From Trifolium pratense (lineage: Eukaryota > Streptophyta > Magnoliopsida > Fabales > Fabaceae): a stretch of 64,000 bases of DNA. The notes below the pieces were generated by a model that worked only from the letters and a program-made list of their open reading frames with translations, did no database searches and was not told the DNA's origin. The translations under genes were made by a program, and so were the position numbers. Below are positions 47,925-59,375 of the stretch, piece after piece (the stretch's first letter is position 1; the number at the start of each line of letters is the position of its first letter). The stretch is taken from assembly GCF_020283565.1 (NCBI RefSeq), contig NC_060062.1, forward strand, positions 26,658,251 through 26,722,250, written 5' to 3'.

Positions 47925-48168
47925 TTCTACCTTAATTTCACCATGAGTTTTAGCTTTAGCATGCTTAACTCAGCTTGACCAAGAGCTCACTTTCAACTTG
48001 TCTAGCTCAATTTTATCATGAACTCCATCTTTAGCATGCCTAGTTGAGCTTGACCACACTTCACCTCCAACAGGTCTAGCTCAATTTGACCATACATGTC
48101 ATGTTGAGGTCCACTTTCAGCACGTCAAGCTCAACTCGACCATTCAGGGTCACATTGAGCCGCCCCCC
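47925..48168 (+). repeat. Degenerate tandem array of about 65-70 bp units
   Basis: Units share AGCATGCTTAACTCAGCTTGACCA / AGCATGCCTAGTTGAGCTTG / AGCACGTCAAGCTCAACTCG-type phrases and CTAGCTCAATTT. There are four loose copies and no reading frame. A C run of about 12 follows at 48162-48175. Confidence 0.65.
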
Positions 48169-48479
48169 CCCCCCTAGTTAAAATCTAAGTTATTTGGACC
48201 TCGAGTTAGTGTCTAAGTTGTGGTCATTTGTCTTGGTTGGCCACACATCCTTCTACAATATAGTGACGTGAACTACGTGTGCTCTAGCTCTACATGATTT
48301 GCATGAACGAGTGATGTGACCTACACGTGCTTCAACTCAACGTGTTTTGTACGACCATACATCTCCCACTTCAATTACTTTAATTAGTTATTAAAATACA
48401 ATTAAATGTGTATAAAATCAAATATATTAACTTGTAATGTTTTATTTATTTTATAGATAAATATTATTATAAGGCTTAA

Positions 48480-48770
48480 TGTTGAATGGGCCGTGATGGG
48501 TTGGACCGTTATTTCTAGTCAGCCTATTGAGAGGTTCATGCCTCCACTAGGTTGGATACACGGAAAAACAAAACACGCATAATGGCTCATCAGTGAGAGG
48601 TAGAAGCATCTCTTAACATTTTTTCTCAATTTCAGTCAATGGATTTTTCTTTCATTCCAGGTACACGGTTACAGTAAATTTTAATTCAATATTCATGTTT
48701 ATACAATTATGTTATCCTTCATATCTATAAAATGATTTATAAAATTCTTTCAATTGGTATCAGAGCGGCA
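48480..48770 (+). mobile_element. LTR plus primer-binding site of a retrotransposon remnant
   Basis: A 273-bp candidate LTR (48480-48752) runs TGTTGAATGGGCC...TTCTTTCA. It is followed two bases later by TTGGTATCAGAGCGGCAGG, the standard initiator-tRNA primer-binding site. No gag-pol and no second LTR were found to the right, so the element is truncated. Confidence 0.6.
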
Positions 48771-49825
48771 GGTTTAACCTTATGTTGAAAGGTCTGATGG
48801 GATAACGTTTATATAACTGAACGGCTGAGGGCAGGGACCTCTGATTGAGCTTAACTGAATGGTCTAACTCATCACGGTCCATTCAGAAACAAGAGTCTAA
48901 TCAAATAATTCATCAATAATTAAGTGTTTAATATAATAGACCATAATTTATATGAATAATAATTTTTAATAATTGATTATTGTCAATCGACGATTGATTA
49001 CTTAAATAATTAATCCAACAATCTAGCCAAAAATTGTTCCTACCAGAAATCGAACTCGGGTTCTCTGAGCAATCCCAACAGCAAAGGATAAGGTTATAAA
49101 TAAAGACTGACTTAAACTAAGATACCAGCATCCTAAAATTAATTTATCAGGCTGAAACTAACCTAAGGTGAAAAAGATCATCAAAGCATTAGTGACATCT
49201 TACAATAAATTAATCTATTACTTCTCTTCAGTGTGATTATCTTCTATTCTAAATTAAAAATATAATAGATATAGATTATAATTTGTTCGATTCTGACTAA
49301 AATAAAAGCAAGCCTTTGAAATAAGAACTTGATTAAGGAAGATGATGACTTCCTCAATTTGATTATTTATCCTCTATTCCTCTATATGTTACTACTATCC
49401 AACTACAGACACCTAAACTGATTTGAATAAGGAACATTTTACACACTTGCATCAATTTACTCATAGTTCATACATGTTAAAGAATAAATGAAGATCCTAT
49501 GTTTGTTTCTCTTAAGCATCATGTTAAAGATTTCATTAAAACAAATTGAATTTCATAATAAAAACATGAACACTTCACGCATTAGGCGTGTCCTGGTGTC
49601 AGATGCAACACCAACGACACAACGATATTTATAGTTACATTAAATTGTTTCATTTTCTCAAATTATTTTCAGTGTCGACGTGTAAGTGTTTATGTGTGTT
49701 TCATGGCATAAAACCACGAGGATTTATTGACATTGGAGTATGTTAATTCATACAAATACTAATGTATACTAATAATGTCAAGTTACCAGTATTACAACAA
49801 TCACTAAACTAAAACCTGAGCAAAG
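48771..49825. other. AT-rich intergenic DNA
   Basis: A short stretch near 49020-49080 (ATCGAACTCGGGTTCTCTG) resembles repeat-derived 'box' sequence. No gene. Confidence 0.4.
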
Positions 49826-50162
49826 CACTGTGAAAACCTGAACAATAGACAACCTCACCACCTTACTGCAAAACCAAAATGATTCAAAAAAAGCAAAACA
49901 TCAATCATAAAAACAAAACAGACCCATTATAATTAAAACAATAAAGTTATGTTTTTTACATCTTTGAGAGCTTGTTGGGTGCACCATCGGTGACTTTAGC
50001 AACACAGAGCAAGGAGAGTTCAGCTTTAAGGTCTTTCAACTGAGCTATTAGATCAGCTTTGGTTTTCTGTCTCAACTCGTGAACCTTGACTGCAAAACAC
50101 AATACACATCAATTAGTGATATCAATCATATGAGAAAGTAGGGTTATAAAAAAATTACCCAT
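49826..50162 (-). pseudogene. Ribosomal protein L35 (uL29) pseudogene, 3'-truncated, introns kept
   Basis: Minus strand. Exon 1 is ATGG (50162-50159) with donor GTAATT. Exon 2 (50089-49960) reads [20 protein letters not shown], then [20 protein letters not shown] and LSK. Exon 3 begins at 49865 after TTTTGCAG and reads IKVVRLSIVQVFTV before similarity stops at about 49826. Phases fit across both introns, as in the real gene. It lacks the 'ARI' after Met, has Cys and Asp in place of conserved residues, and loses roughly the C-terminal half (the part starting at the QKQK region). Because introns are kept it is a DNA-level copy, not a processed pseudogene. Confidence 0.85.
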
Positions 50163-51997
50163 TGTTGAATTCTACAGATGCGGCTGAGAACCGTGACTAT
50201 TGAGACGATGCAAATATCATGAATAATATATTGAGACTTTGGGTTTGGGTCATTATTTTGGTTTTAATTGGCCTTATTTTACCTATTTGGGCCATATTAG
50301 TTTTTTTTTATATATACAATGAGTTGAGGATCGAACTCATGATTTATAGCGTACTACTCAAACTCTTCACCACGAGACCAAACCTAGTGGTTTAAATTTT
50401 TTTATTCATTTTAACTATGATTAGACAAAATTACTAATAAAAAACGGTAAAATAAAATAGAAATATTAACCAAAAATAATATGGTCCCCATCACAGTTGT
50501 TTGTACTTCTTCATCGTGTTTGTATCAAAATTAGACAATCTAATCGTTTGGTACCATCAACATTGCGACTGACATGAAATGGAAACGATTTTGGGGTTAT
50601 GATTTTGATTTTGGGGTTTCAGTTTTATAAATTTGTAGATTTAGGATTTGTTAATTGAAGAAGAAAGACCTAACTATCGTTTTAGGGATTTACTTTCACG
50701 AGAATTAGTTTCACTTCTTCATTGTTTTGGTATTTTAGGAATTTGATTTTATTTTAAAGTTTATTTTAATATACTATTATCATTTTTAAGTTTTTACTAA
50801 TAAAATATATAACTTTCATTTTTTTATTTTTTTTAATTCATTAATACAAGTATTTGCCACATGTATGTCACTGGACAAGTCCAATAATTTAAAAAAACTA
50901 GATGGCTATTATATATTGATCGGCCAAGTTATATCTTGAAAATTGATATAACATCTTTTATTACTATTAGATGAAAGCTTGAATTGCTCTTAGGCCTTCT
51001 TTGTGATGATGTGACACCTCTAAGAGAATTTCTTACAAAATAATATATCAATAATGAAAAATGAAAAATTTAATTAAAAGTGACCAACTAATATTATAAG
51101 ACCTACAAATTTATATCTCAGTTATGGTTTAGAGAGAGACATAAATGATACTATGACCATCAAATTCTCATGATTGTAGGAATTCTAAAATGAAATTCTC
51201 ACAAGAAGATATATCAACAAACAATTATGTATTCTTATATTATTTGTCTCAACTTTCTACTAAATTTGGACTTATAATGATAAATGATAGTATATAATGT
51301 AATTGAGAAAAAACTGAATTACGCCATATTGACATTTTTGCGTCCAACATTACTAAAAAATTCTCCGATAAACAAAAAAAAATATCTTCCTTAGAAAAAA
51401 AAATTAATAATATGTAATTTTATTAAAGTTATTGTATAACTATGAATATAATTTTATATTTGAAACCGGACTTTTTAGAAAAAAGAATTGATAAATACGA
51501 GAACAATAACTTGTCTATTATTAGTCCATAGAAGAAAAAATAATTGAAATCGGATATGAGATTTATTTTATGCTTAATTGCAAATAATTGGAAACACCAA
51601 TTAATAGTGTGACTTTTGATTATCTACAAAAGAAACGGCACACTAAAATGAAAAGAATAAAACTCTGTGTTATTGTGGTTTTTGCATAAAGAGTTCTAAT
51701 TTCTTATGCTATAAATTAACCTTTGCATAGTTAATTTGTAAAAATATAATGCAATGATAACTAAACACTCATTACAATTAAATCTTATGACTATTGAAAT
51801 GTTTCTCAATGTAACCATGGTCCTTATATAACTAATATCTATTCACCTGTATCACATACTTTTTGTTTAGTCATGCTCTCTCATTTTTTGTATTTAAATT
51901 ATTTTGTATGTTTTCTATCTATAGATATTTTAGCAAATTATGTCTATATATATTCTCAACAAGTAAGTCAACCACTGTATATTTTTATCTTTTTAAG

Positions 51998-52057
<60 letters not shown>

Positions 52058-52440
52058 TGTTATTTTTTTTTTCAATATTCATTTTTCACCTTTTTAAGGA
52101 CTGAGGTTTCAAGATTGCTTTATGGAATAAATGTGGTCATTGCAGTGTGATGATTGTGAAGCACGTCAATTTGATTGAAAGTTTTCCTTCTATTTAAACC
52201 ATGGATTTGGTATGTTTTGTAAAAAAAAAATGTATGTCTCAACTACATTATAAATAATTTGAATGTATATGACCTATGCAAAAGTTTAGAAGTTAAAGGT
52301 TATAATTTATTTTACGACATCTCTATAAGCGAACTTTAAATTGCCCTTATGTCTTATATTTTCTTAATCTTTTTTGACCAGTAATACATTAAAGAGAAGT
52401 TAAATAAGCTATTTTAATATCTATCATTTAACTATATGAT
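50163..52440. other. AT-rich DNA between the L35 pseudogene and the Helitron end
   Basis: No gene. It may partly be the body of the Helitron ending at 52541. Contains the TA microsatellite listed next. Short open frames over the TA run are artefacts. Confidence 0.4.
52001..52054. repeat. (TA)n microsatellite
   Basis: About 27 uninterrupted TA units. Confidence 0.95.
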
Positions 52441-52541
52441 ATTATTATATTTATAACAATTATTATTTTTCATTTATAAAAATATTTTAATTATATATTT
52501 AATCGAACCCGTGCGTGCAACGCACGGGTTTACCCTAGTTT
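52440..52541 (+). mobile_element. Helitron 3' end (plus strand)
   Basis: A strong hairpin (AACCCGTGCG-TGCAA-CGCACGGGTT, about 52505-52531) is followed by TACC and the terminal CTAG, then T. It is the same style as the minus-strand Helitron at 44880. The 5' end was not found with confidence. One candidate near 50925 (TGGCTATTATATATTGATCG) lacks a proper TC start. Confidence 0.75.
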
Positions 52542-52771
52542 ATATAATCTGGCAAACAATTGATTACATGTTACTTAGTTTTCTTCTTTTTATTTTTTAC
52601 CAAAAAACAATACTATTTATTTAAATTAAGGTTAAAATATATTTTTCGTCACTTGTCACACTAAAATTAGCAAAGTTTAGTTTTTGTAGTTATAAAAAAA
52701 TCACATGTTTTCATTCTAAAAAAAAAATGTTTTTTTTTATGTTCCAGGTGATCGATTTATGTTTATTTTAA

Positions 52772-53275
52772 CGGTTAAATATGTTTTTAGTCCCTACATT
52801 TTGTCATATAGTTAAGAATAGTCCATACATTTTTTTTATGGTAAAAAAAAATCCTACATTTTTTTCCGTTATCAAAATTGGTCCCTGCCATTAATTTTTT
52901 TTTAACAGAATGCTTATGTGGCGTAACTAGCCAATAACATGATGACACGTGTCTTCTTCCACCATAATTATTGTTAATTTTTTTTAACAGAATGCTTATG
53001 TAACCTACCATGGAAGAAAAAACGAGTTGGTGGAGGAAGAGAGATAGGGGAAGATTTGGTGTGAAACCGTGCACAATAATTATGGTGGAAGAAGACACGT
53101 GTCATAACGTTATTGGCTAGCTACGCCACATAAGCATTATGTTAAAAAAAATTAACGGCAGGGACCATTTTTTATAACATAAAAAAATGTAGGATTTTTT
53201 TTTCACCACAAAAAAAATGTAGGGACTATTCTTAACTATAGGACAAAATGTAGGGATTAAAAACATATTTAACCC
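52772..53275. repeat. Long-inverted-repeat MITE, Mutator-type (504 bp, 9-bp TSD)
   Basis: The arms of about 200 bp start GGTTAAATATGTTTTTAGTC and end in its near complement (TTAAAAACATATTTAACC). Both contain ACACGTGTC, CTTCTTCCACCATAATTAT and TTATGTGGCGTA or their complements. The flanking 9-bp duplication is TTATTTTAA (52763-52771 and 53276-53284). A short non-palindromic centre (about 52980-53060) includes CCATGGAAGAAAAAACGAG, with no obvious gene. Confidence 0.88.
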
Positions 53276-53284
53276 TTATTTTAA

Positions 53285-54542
53285 TGTCTATATTATGATC
53301 ATTTTATGTTCAAGATGTCTCTATATATATTATGTTAAACCTAGATAAGTTTATATTATGTTGAAAAAATGTCAATTTTGTCCACTAGGAAATAAAAACA
53401 AACAGAAATTTTTTTGGGATGGAAATATTTGATTTTTATAGGAACGAAAATCAACATTCGCTACATATCCTAAGTTAGACAAAAAACTCTAACTATTAGA
53501 CTATTTGCCAAAAAGGATTTAAGAATACTTAAAATAGTGCTTAAGTCTTGGAATAAATAATCTTTGACTTTTAAATGATAAAATACACAATTTTCAATAC
53601 AAAATTACTATCATTATACACTAACAAATATTTTAAGGACAATGTCAAATTTTATCATTATTTATATCTATCATCATCACTTCACAAAAGCAACAAGGAT
53701 CTGCAATCTACTTGGTTTTATTTATTTTTTAAAAATTGATCCATTATCGTGTGAGAGTATAATACTATGAGTGAAGAGTATTTGCCTAAAAATATGGAAA
53801 CGTGTATTTACACTCCTTCGTGAAATTTTTCGTGATAAGATGTTCGCACTATATAGCAGTGCTCATATTGATAATAAGGTGGCGATTATGAATAAAAAGT
53901 CATCAGTTTGATATTTATTAATGCTATTATATTAAATGAAAGATTTTTTTTTTTTGCCTAGACCCATGAAATGTCAAGAACGACACTGACAACCGATGTA
54001 TGACTTGTTAACATTGATGTGAGACTCTCAACACTTAGGACAATTGTTAAAAAAAAAACTAATATAAAAATAAGTTAAATATAATTTTAGGCTTTATAAT
54101 ATTATAAGAACATCTCCGATAAAAATTTAGATTTTTTTAACATTAGGTGAATTATTTATAAATTTTTATGAGTAAAAAAATCATATTCAATACTTTTTTA
54201 TGAAATATTTAATTCACCTATTGTTAAAAAAATTTAAACTTTTGCAAGAGAAATTCATATAATAAACAAAATTTAAAATTTCGAATGATATGCACAAGTT
54301 AAATGAAAAGTAAGGCAAAAAAGTATGACAGAAAATACTTCAAGAACAAAAAAATCGCGAAAAAAATAAAAACAAATTTTTTGAAAACTATAGTAACCAT
54401 TTACTTATTTAATCCAATAAAATATTAATAAAATTTACGTTGACAACATAATCATGACAAATATGATGACTGTTGATATTAAAATGATAGAGCACCATGT
54501 ATTAGTAAATTTGGTCAAATGAAATTTATAAAAGATAGAAAA
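53285..54542. other. AT-rich intergenic DNA
   Basis: A small inverted motif (ATTAGGTGAATTATTTATAA / AAATATTTAATTCACC) near 54140-54225 may be another short MITE. No gene. Confidence 0.4.
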
Positions 54543-54674
54543 TACTCACTCCGTGACACTTTATAAGCAAAAATATAGTTTTTAGGTTAATTGTATATTT
54601 AATGTATCTAAACTATATTATGGACTAGATACGTTAAATATACAACCAACTATATTTTTGTCACGGAGGAAGTA
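54543..54674. repeat. Stowaway-like MITE (about 130 bp)
   Basis: The ends CTCACTCCGTGACAC and GTCACGGAGGAAG are inverted with TA on both sides. The arms continue inward with AAAAATATAGTT / AACTATATTTTT and TATATTTAATGTATCTA / TAGATACGTTAAATATA. Confidence 0.8.
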
Positions 54675-55390
54675 TGTAGAGTAATTGGCAAAATTTTCTA
54701 CCGAATTTACATACTAGCACTAGCATTTCCACTATTGCCTTATAGGTTCCGTTTAGCGTGATCCAAAACATGAATTTGTTCATGTTGGACCAATTAAATT
54801 GACTTGCTATCATAAGTTTGATCCGATTACAATATTCCATACCATTACACACATGGCAACATAATAGTATATCCCTGTTAATATTATTTTAAAAAGAGGA
54901 CAACTATTTTTACTTGCAGGTTTATTTTTTTATTTGGATTGTTTATCATATGTCGTTAGGGTATATGTTAACACGGTCTTTAAAAATTCACCAATTTTAC
55001 TTTTTATAAAAAAAGTCATTTTTTTGTCTCTATAAAACTTTTATGCACATAATTTTAATTCTAAAAAAAGTCATTTTTATTTTTTATCATATGTATTTTT
55101 TACCTCTCTTAAAAATATAACAGATTTGTCAAAATAAAAAATATATATAACAGATTTTGATTTTTGTTTATAAAAATATAAAATAGGATGTTTTTGTCCT
55201 AAAATCTACTATTTTTAGGGACTTTGGTACAGAAAATTTTGGGAGGACAAAAATATGCCATTTTTATTTTTAAGAACTAAAATCAAAATTTGATTTATTT
55301 TTAGGGAAAAAAAAATATTTAATTATTCCTCTATTTATTTTGGTCTTTGTCAATAAAATCCCTTTTATTCATTTTAAAATTAAGTTAATG
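54675..55390. other. AT-rich intergenic DNA
   Basis: No gene or complete repeat supported. Confidence 0.4.
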
Positions 55391-55527
55391 AAGTCCCTAT
55401 GAGCTTAGCTCGGTTGATAGGGACATAACGTTATAAACGCAGGAGTTGGAGTTCGAATCCGGATACTCTAATTATCCACCTTTAAGATAAAATTTGTAGT
55501 CATTAGACTACTTGACAAAAAAATTAA
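55391..55527 (+). repeat. tRNA-derived SINE-like repeat, copy 3
   Basis: It has an A-box-like GAGCTTAGCTCGGTTGATAG, B-box-like GAGTTCGAATCC, the middle ATCCACCTTTAAGATAAAAT and the end GACTACTTGACAAAAAAA. It is the best-preserved of the three copies in the window. Confidence 0.6.
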
Positions 55528-56375
55528 GCTACTGAACATTTCGTTATAAGAATTATGTTACCAACGTTTTGGTCCAGTATTGACCCAACCCACCAATTCT
55601 GGTTGCAAACAAAAAAAAAGGAAAAGAGAGAGAATAAAATCACATGTTGCCAAATTTACTTAAGCATGTGTACCAGTATAACTTGACTATCAGGTTGTAA
55701 ACTTTTAATCCCTACCATTCACATAAATATATATTAAATCAATGGACACAAAGCCAATTGGTCCAAGATGGACAAATGAATTTGTTGGTCCAAATTATAC
55801 GGACCCTGCCTTATATTACTCTTATACAATACACTCTCACAAACAAACGAATTTAACGTTCTTCAACCCACTCTTAGATTCTTCTTCTTCCTCCCTTCTC
55901 CTCTTGCTCTCAAATTTTCAAATTTTTGCTCTCAAATTTTCAAATTTTCAATCATTCCTATCGCTCTCGATATGATATCATCAAGAATAACAAAAAATCT
56001 GGATACAGAAACCTTTTATTTCCTCTCCCACAAAGTACGCGAGTTCTGAAAACCCTAACTACCCAAATCGATTTCTGTTCCGATCCACTCTCATGAAGCC
56101 TTCTCGCGATGTCTGTTCTGGAAACTGGATCCACTCTCATGAAACCTTCTCGCGATGTCTGTTCTGAAACCTTTTACTACCCAAATCGATTTTTGTTCCG
56201 ATCAATCGCGATGACAGCGTTGTTGTTTTCCCTATTTTAGATTTCGAAACCCTAATTTAAAATTTCAATTCTTGAAAATTTCTCCTAACTTTCTTTCTTC
56301 CATTTCTTCAAAATTTTAATTTTTAGATTTTGAAACCCTAATTTTTACTTTGGGTTTGATTTGTTTTTGTTTTAG
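55528..56375 (+). other. Leader-like region left of the exon mosaic
   Basis: Pyrimidine-rich sequence with repeated AACCCTAA and CTCAAATTTTCAAATTTT. A roughly 50-bp tandem duplication at about 56085-56170 carries TCCACTCTCATGAA.CCTTC and TCGCGATGTCTGTTCTG twice. CTACCCAAATCGATTT also occurs twice. It resembles a 5' untranslated leader of a host gene. No coding exon was recognised here. Confidence 0.45.
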
Positions 56376-56558
56376 GCGCCGGAGACGACGTGGCAGCATC
56401 ATTTGTATGGAGAGATCAACATGTGGCTGCGGCGGCGGCGTTTCCTGCCCAAGGTGGTCGTGCTTCCTGCCCAAGGTGGTCGTGCGGCTTCCATAGAATC
56501 TGGAACCAAGCTCTATATATCTAATTTGGATCATGGTGTTTCCAATGATGATATAAAG
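56376..56558 (+). pseudogene. ALY/THO4 mRNA-export factor exon fragment
   Basis: Flanked by TTTTAG and GTATTT. The frame starts APETTWQHHLYGE and ends GTKLYISNLDHGVSNDDIK, the start of the RNA-recognition domain (RNP2 = LYISNL) of plant ALY/REF proteins, which couple splicing to mRNA export. In between, a 2-bp gain (about 56410) and a 22-bp tandem duplication (56442-56463, 56464-56485) together add 24 bases, so the frame is kept but the Ala-rich part is scrambled. The upstream exon and the rest of the RRM are absent. Confidence 0.85.
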
Positions 56559-56933
56559 GTATTTAATCTCTTTTTTGTATGTTTTATTACTAGTAATATA
56601 AATGTCTCATTTACAGGAGCTATCATGGGACTCTATTAAAGGCTTGGCTTTACAATGTTAGACTATTTTTATGCAATAATCTCAATTTGTGAAACCTTTC
56701 TTTTCCGCAGATATATCTATAAATGCTGAAAATCTTTGCATGATAAGTTTTGAGATGGTAAGCCTTTTTTTGACAAATGAGATGTTATTCCTTAAGTTTA
56801 CTCGGTTTTAGGATTTGGAGAATTTCATGGTGCTAATTAAATGCACGCTTCTGATCCAGGTCAGGATAAACCAGAGGTTCAACGAGAACATAAATATGAG
56901 GTAAACTTCTCTGACTAGCATGGCTACTCTCAG

Positions 56934-57307
56934 GTGTTGATATTATTGGGTGATGCAAGCAGTGCACTTGGACATATGAGCAAAGGTGTAGCTGCATTGT
57001 CTATGGATAAGTTCATTCAAAGTCGACAGAGACAGGTTGTCTGTTCTTTTCTCGTGCTTTAAATTTTGATAGCCACATTGATATTACCACCAGACCTAAA
57101 ATTTAAAGCTTTTGAGTAGTACTTTCCCCACATAATTTTTTCCTTAATCTCATTTTGAGTTTTAAAAAATCTCAGGTCATGTTTAGTGATTTGATAGGAT
57201 GCTGTCATGTTGATACACATGTTTAATATAACTTTGTGTGACAGGAAAACAAATGTGTGGAGGATTTTGGTGACGTTGTTAGAGAGTGAGGTGGAGCATT
57301 AATTATG
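56934..57307 (+). pseudogene. VPS13-like C-terminal region, two exon fragments
   Basis: Exon 56934-57035 (CTCAG acceptor, GTTGTC donor) reads LGDASSALGHMSKGVAALSM, then DKFIQSRQRQ. The next exon starts at 57245 after GACAG and reads ENKCVEDFGDVVRE, a TGA at 57287-57289, then GGAL. This is the conserved C-terminal part of plant VPS13 proteins, which move lipid between membranes. One residue is missing from the usual DKKF and the stop kills the frame. Exon phases match. Confidence 0.8.
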
Positions 57308-58190
57308 TTAGGCACCTTTCTTAATCCCAGATCAAAGGTTTGTCTATTTTTAATTATGTTAGGCACCTTTCTTATTAAACCACACAGTTCATTTTACTGC
57401 ACTTTTGTGTTGGATACTGTTAAAGGACAATGCTAATGATACTAAGAATGATGCACAATAGAAATTGTTTGTTGATTTAGAGTTTTGGATGTATGATGAT
57501 GTGTGGTTGAGTAAACGTGTATCATAAAACTTTCGAAGCAGGTTATAGTAGATTGGTCCCTAAGGTAGCTTAACCTATTGCAGAATCCATAAAAGATGGA
57601 GCTTAATATCCTATTGGGTTCTGACTAACTGTTAACATCTAACTTCAATATGTTTTTGGCTGATGTGGTTATTTGTTTATCTTTCGTGTACAATGCAGAA
57701 AATGTTATCTGGCATAAGTCAACGTCATGATGTTCCAGGTTTGTACATGCTTTTAGCCCTAACTAGTCATAATGGATTTTCTCTAACGCTGTTGTTCTCA
57801 TCTGCTGTTATTGACCATAAATTGTTTTCTTCATCATGATTTTATATACTTTTTAATCAGACATTTGAGTTTCGACTTCCTTTTGGTTTCAATCTCTCAC
57901 ATTCCTCCTTTTATTTTAATCCATCTCTCATCTAATTATCTCTGACTTTACTTTTTCTTCGCATGTCTGAAATGCTCCTCCTCATACGATGAGAATAATG
58001 TGCTGCTTGCCGTCACCGACGAAGGTAACGACGACCCAAACCTTTTTTCCCCCCTGTTGCTTTCTTTTGTCCCCAATTGCTATTTTTAAAGCCTTTTTAC
58101 GTTGTCCATATGGTTATGCTAAAAGTTATATCATTTTATTGATTTGCTTTCTACTCTCACTTGAAACCTAATTTCTTAATTGTTGCAAAG
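57308..58190 (+). other. Intron-like spacer in the exon mosaic
   Basis: Pyrimidine-rich, with a direct repeat ATTATGTTAGGCACCTTTCT (about 57303 and 57354). One possible short exon (57698-57738, ends CAG before GTTTGT) reads KMLSGISQRHDVP in one frame, and I do not recognise it. Confidence 0.35.
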
Positions 58191-59375
58191 GGTAAAAGGA
58201 AACGGGAAGATAAGCATGGTCGAGATTTCCCAAAAATTATAAGAGATAGAATTTGTTATCGAATAATCAGGTGAGTATATCCAAACAAACCCATTCATTC
58301 TCTTTAATTGAATATTTTCTAATGTTGTCTCCTAATTAATATTCACCTTTTTTTAATTATGAATTTGGGGATCTTTGATTTTGTTTTTATGAAATATAGT
58401 GACTAAACCCGTTCCTGGGAGTCAAGGAGAGCATGGTGTTATTGGATCGGCGAGAAGAATTCCTTTAAAAGATATTGCTAACGGTAATGAATCAATTTAA
58501 ATGCAATTCTGTATAGTAGTGTAATCATTATTAATTGAAATACACTTCTGCAACTGCTATTTCAACCTGCTGTAGTGATTTTGGACGTACCTTTTTTTTT
58601 TTTTTTTGCAGCATGAAGTGTGTTGGTTGTGTCTGTTTTATAGCAATTGTGCTTTGAACCAAATATGCCCTGTTTTTGCAGCATCGTTATTTTTCACTAT
58701 CAGAATATAATTATTAGCCTTCTATGGAAGAAATTGAGTTAGAGTTTTTGAATTTGATTTTGTATATCTGCAGTTGGTTCTTCATCTTTAAAAAAAACAG
58801 CAAAATCATCAGCAACAAGAAGTTCGTTGAAGGCAGGGAAATATACAGTACGTAATGGTACATTTATTAATCGCGCAAGATGTTCACTAAGAGCTTCGTT
58901 TAGGCGGAATGTGGAATCTATCAAACCACGTCATATTGCATTCCAAGGTAATTATGTTTGAATATGCTATTGGTTTATTAAAAACATAACTAAACAGAAT
59001 GGTACTGATTATATCATTAAAAATATTTGTACCCTGTTTAAAAAACCACCAGCTGCTATATTAGATGCAATATCGGCTCTTATGACTATGATTTAGTTGT
59101 TTATAATAACTTTTCCTATCAGACATAACCAGCAGATAGGAAATATAAGTTCTTTATTGAAACATATAATTGTAAATATAAGTTTTTAACCTGTCTTCTT
59201 TAAGTATCCTTTTTTTTTTTTATAACAATAACATTCTTATCGCACAGATGTCGTCGATATTACATTGATTAATCATCATGACGAGAACCAAATGATATGT
59301 GCAAATAATGCTGAAGAATCAGATATACCGTCTAATTCGGGTTTTCTTATTCAGATATATCCGCTTTCTTATTAA
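58191..59375 (+). pseudogene. Unrecognised multi-exon gene fragment
   Basis: Four exon-like blocks with good splice sites: 58191-58270 (KRKREDKHGRDFPKIIRDRI), 58400-58483 (TKPVPGSQGEHGVIGSARR, then PLKDIAN), 58774-58947 (VGSSSLKKTAKSSATRSSLK ... SFRRNVESIKPRHIAFQ) and 59248-59375 (DVVDITLINHHDENQMIC ..., ending at TAA). Phases fit for the last three blocks, but the first-to-second join is out of frame. The product would be basic and Ser/Arg-rich, then acidic. I do not recognise the family. One weak idea is the poorly conserved N-terminus of a Helitron-coded protein; another is a nuclear protein. Confidence 0.5.

Noticed and set aside
51863..52150. Open frames rich in Tyr-Ile
   Set aside because: They are translations of the (TA)n microsatellite.
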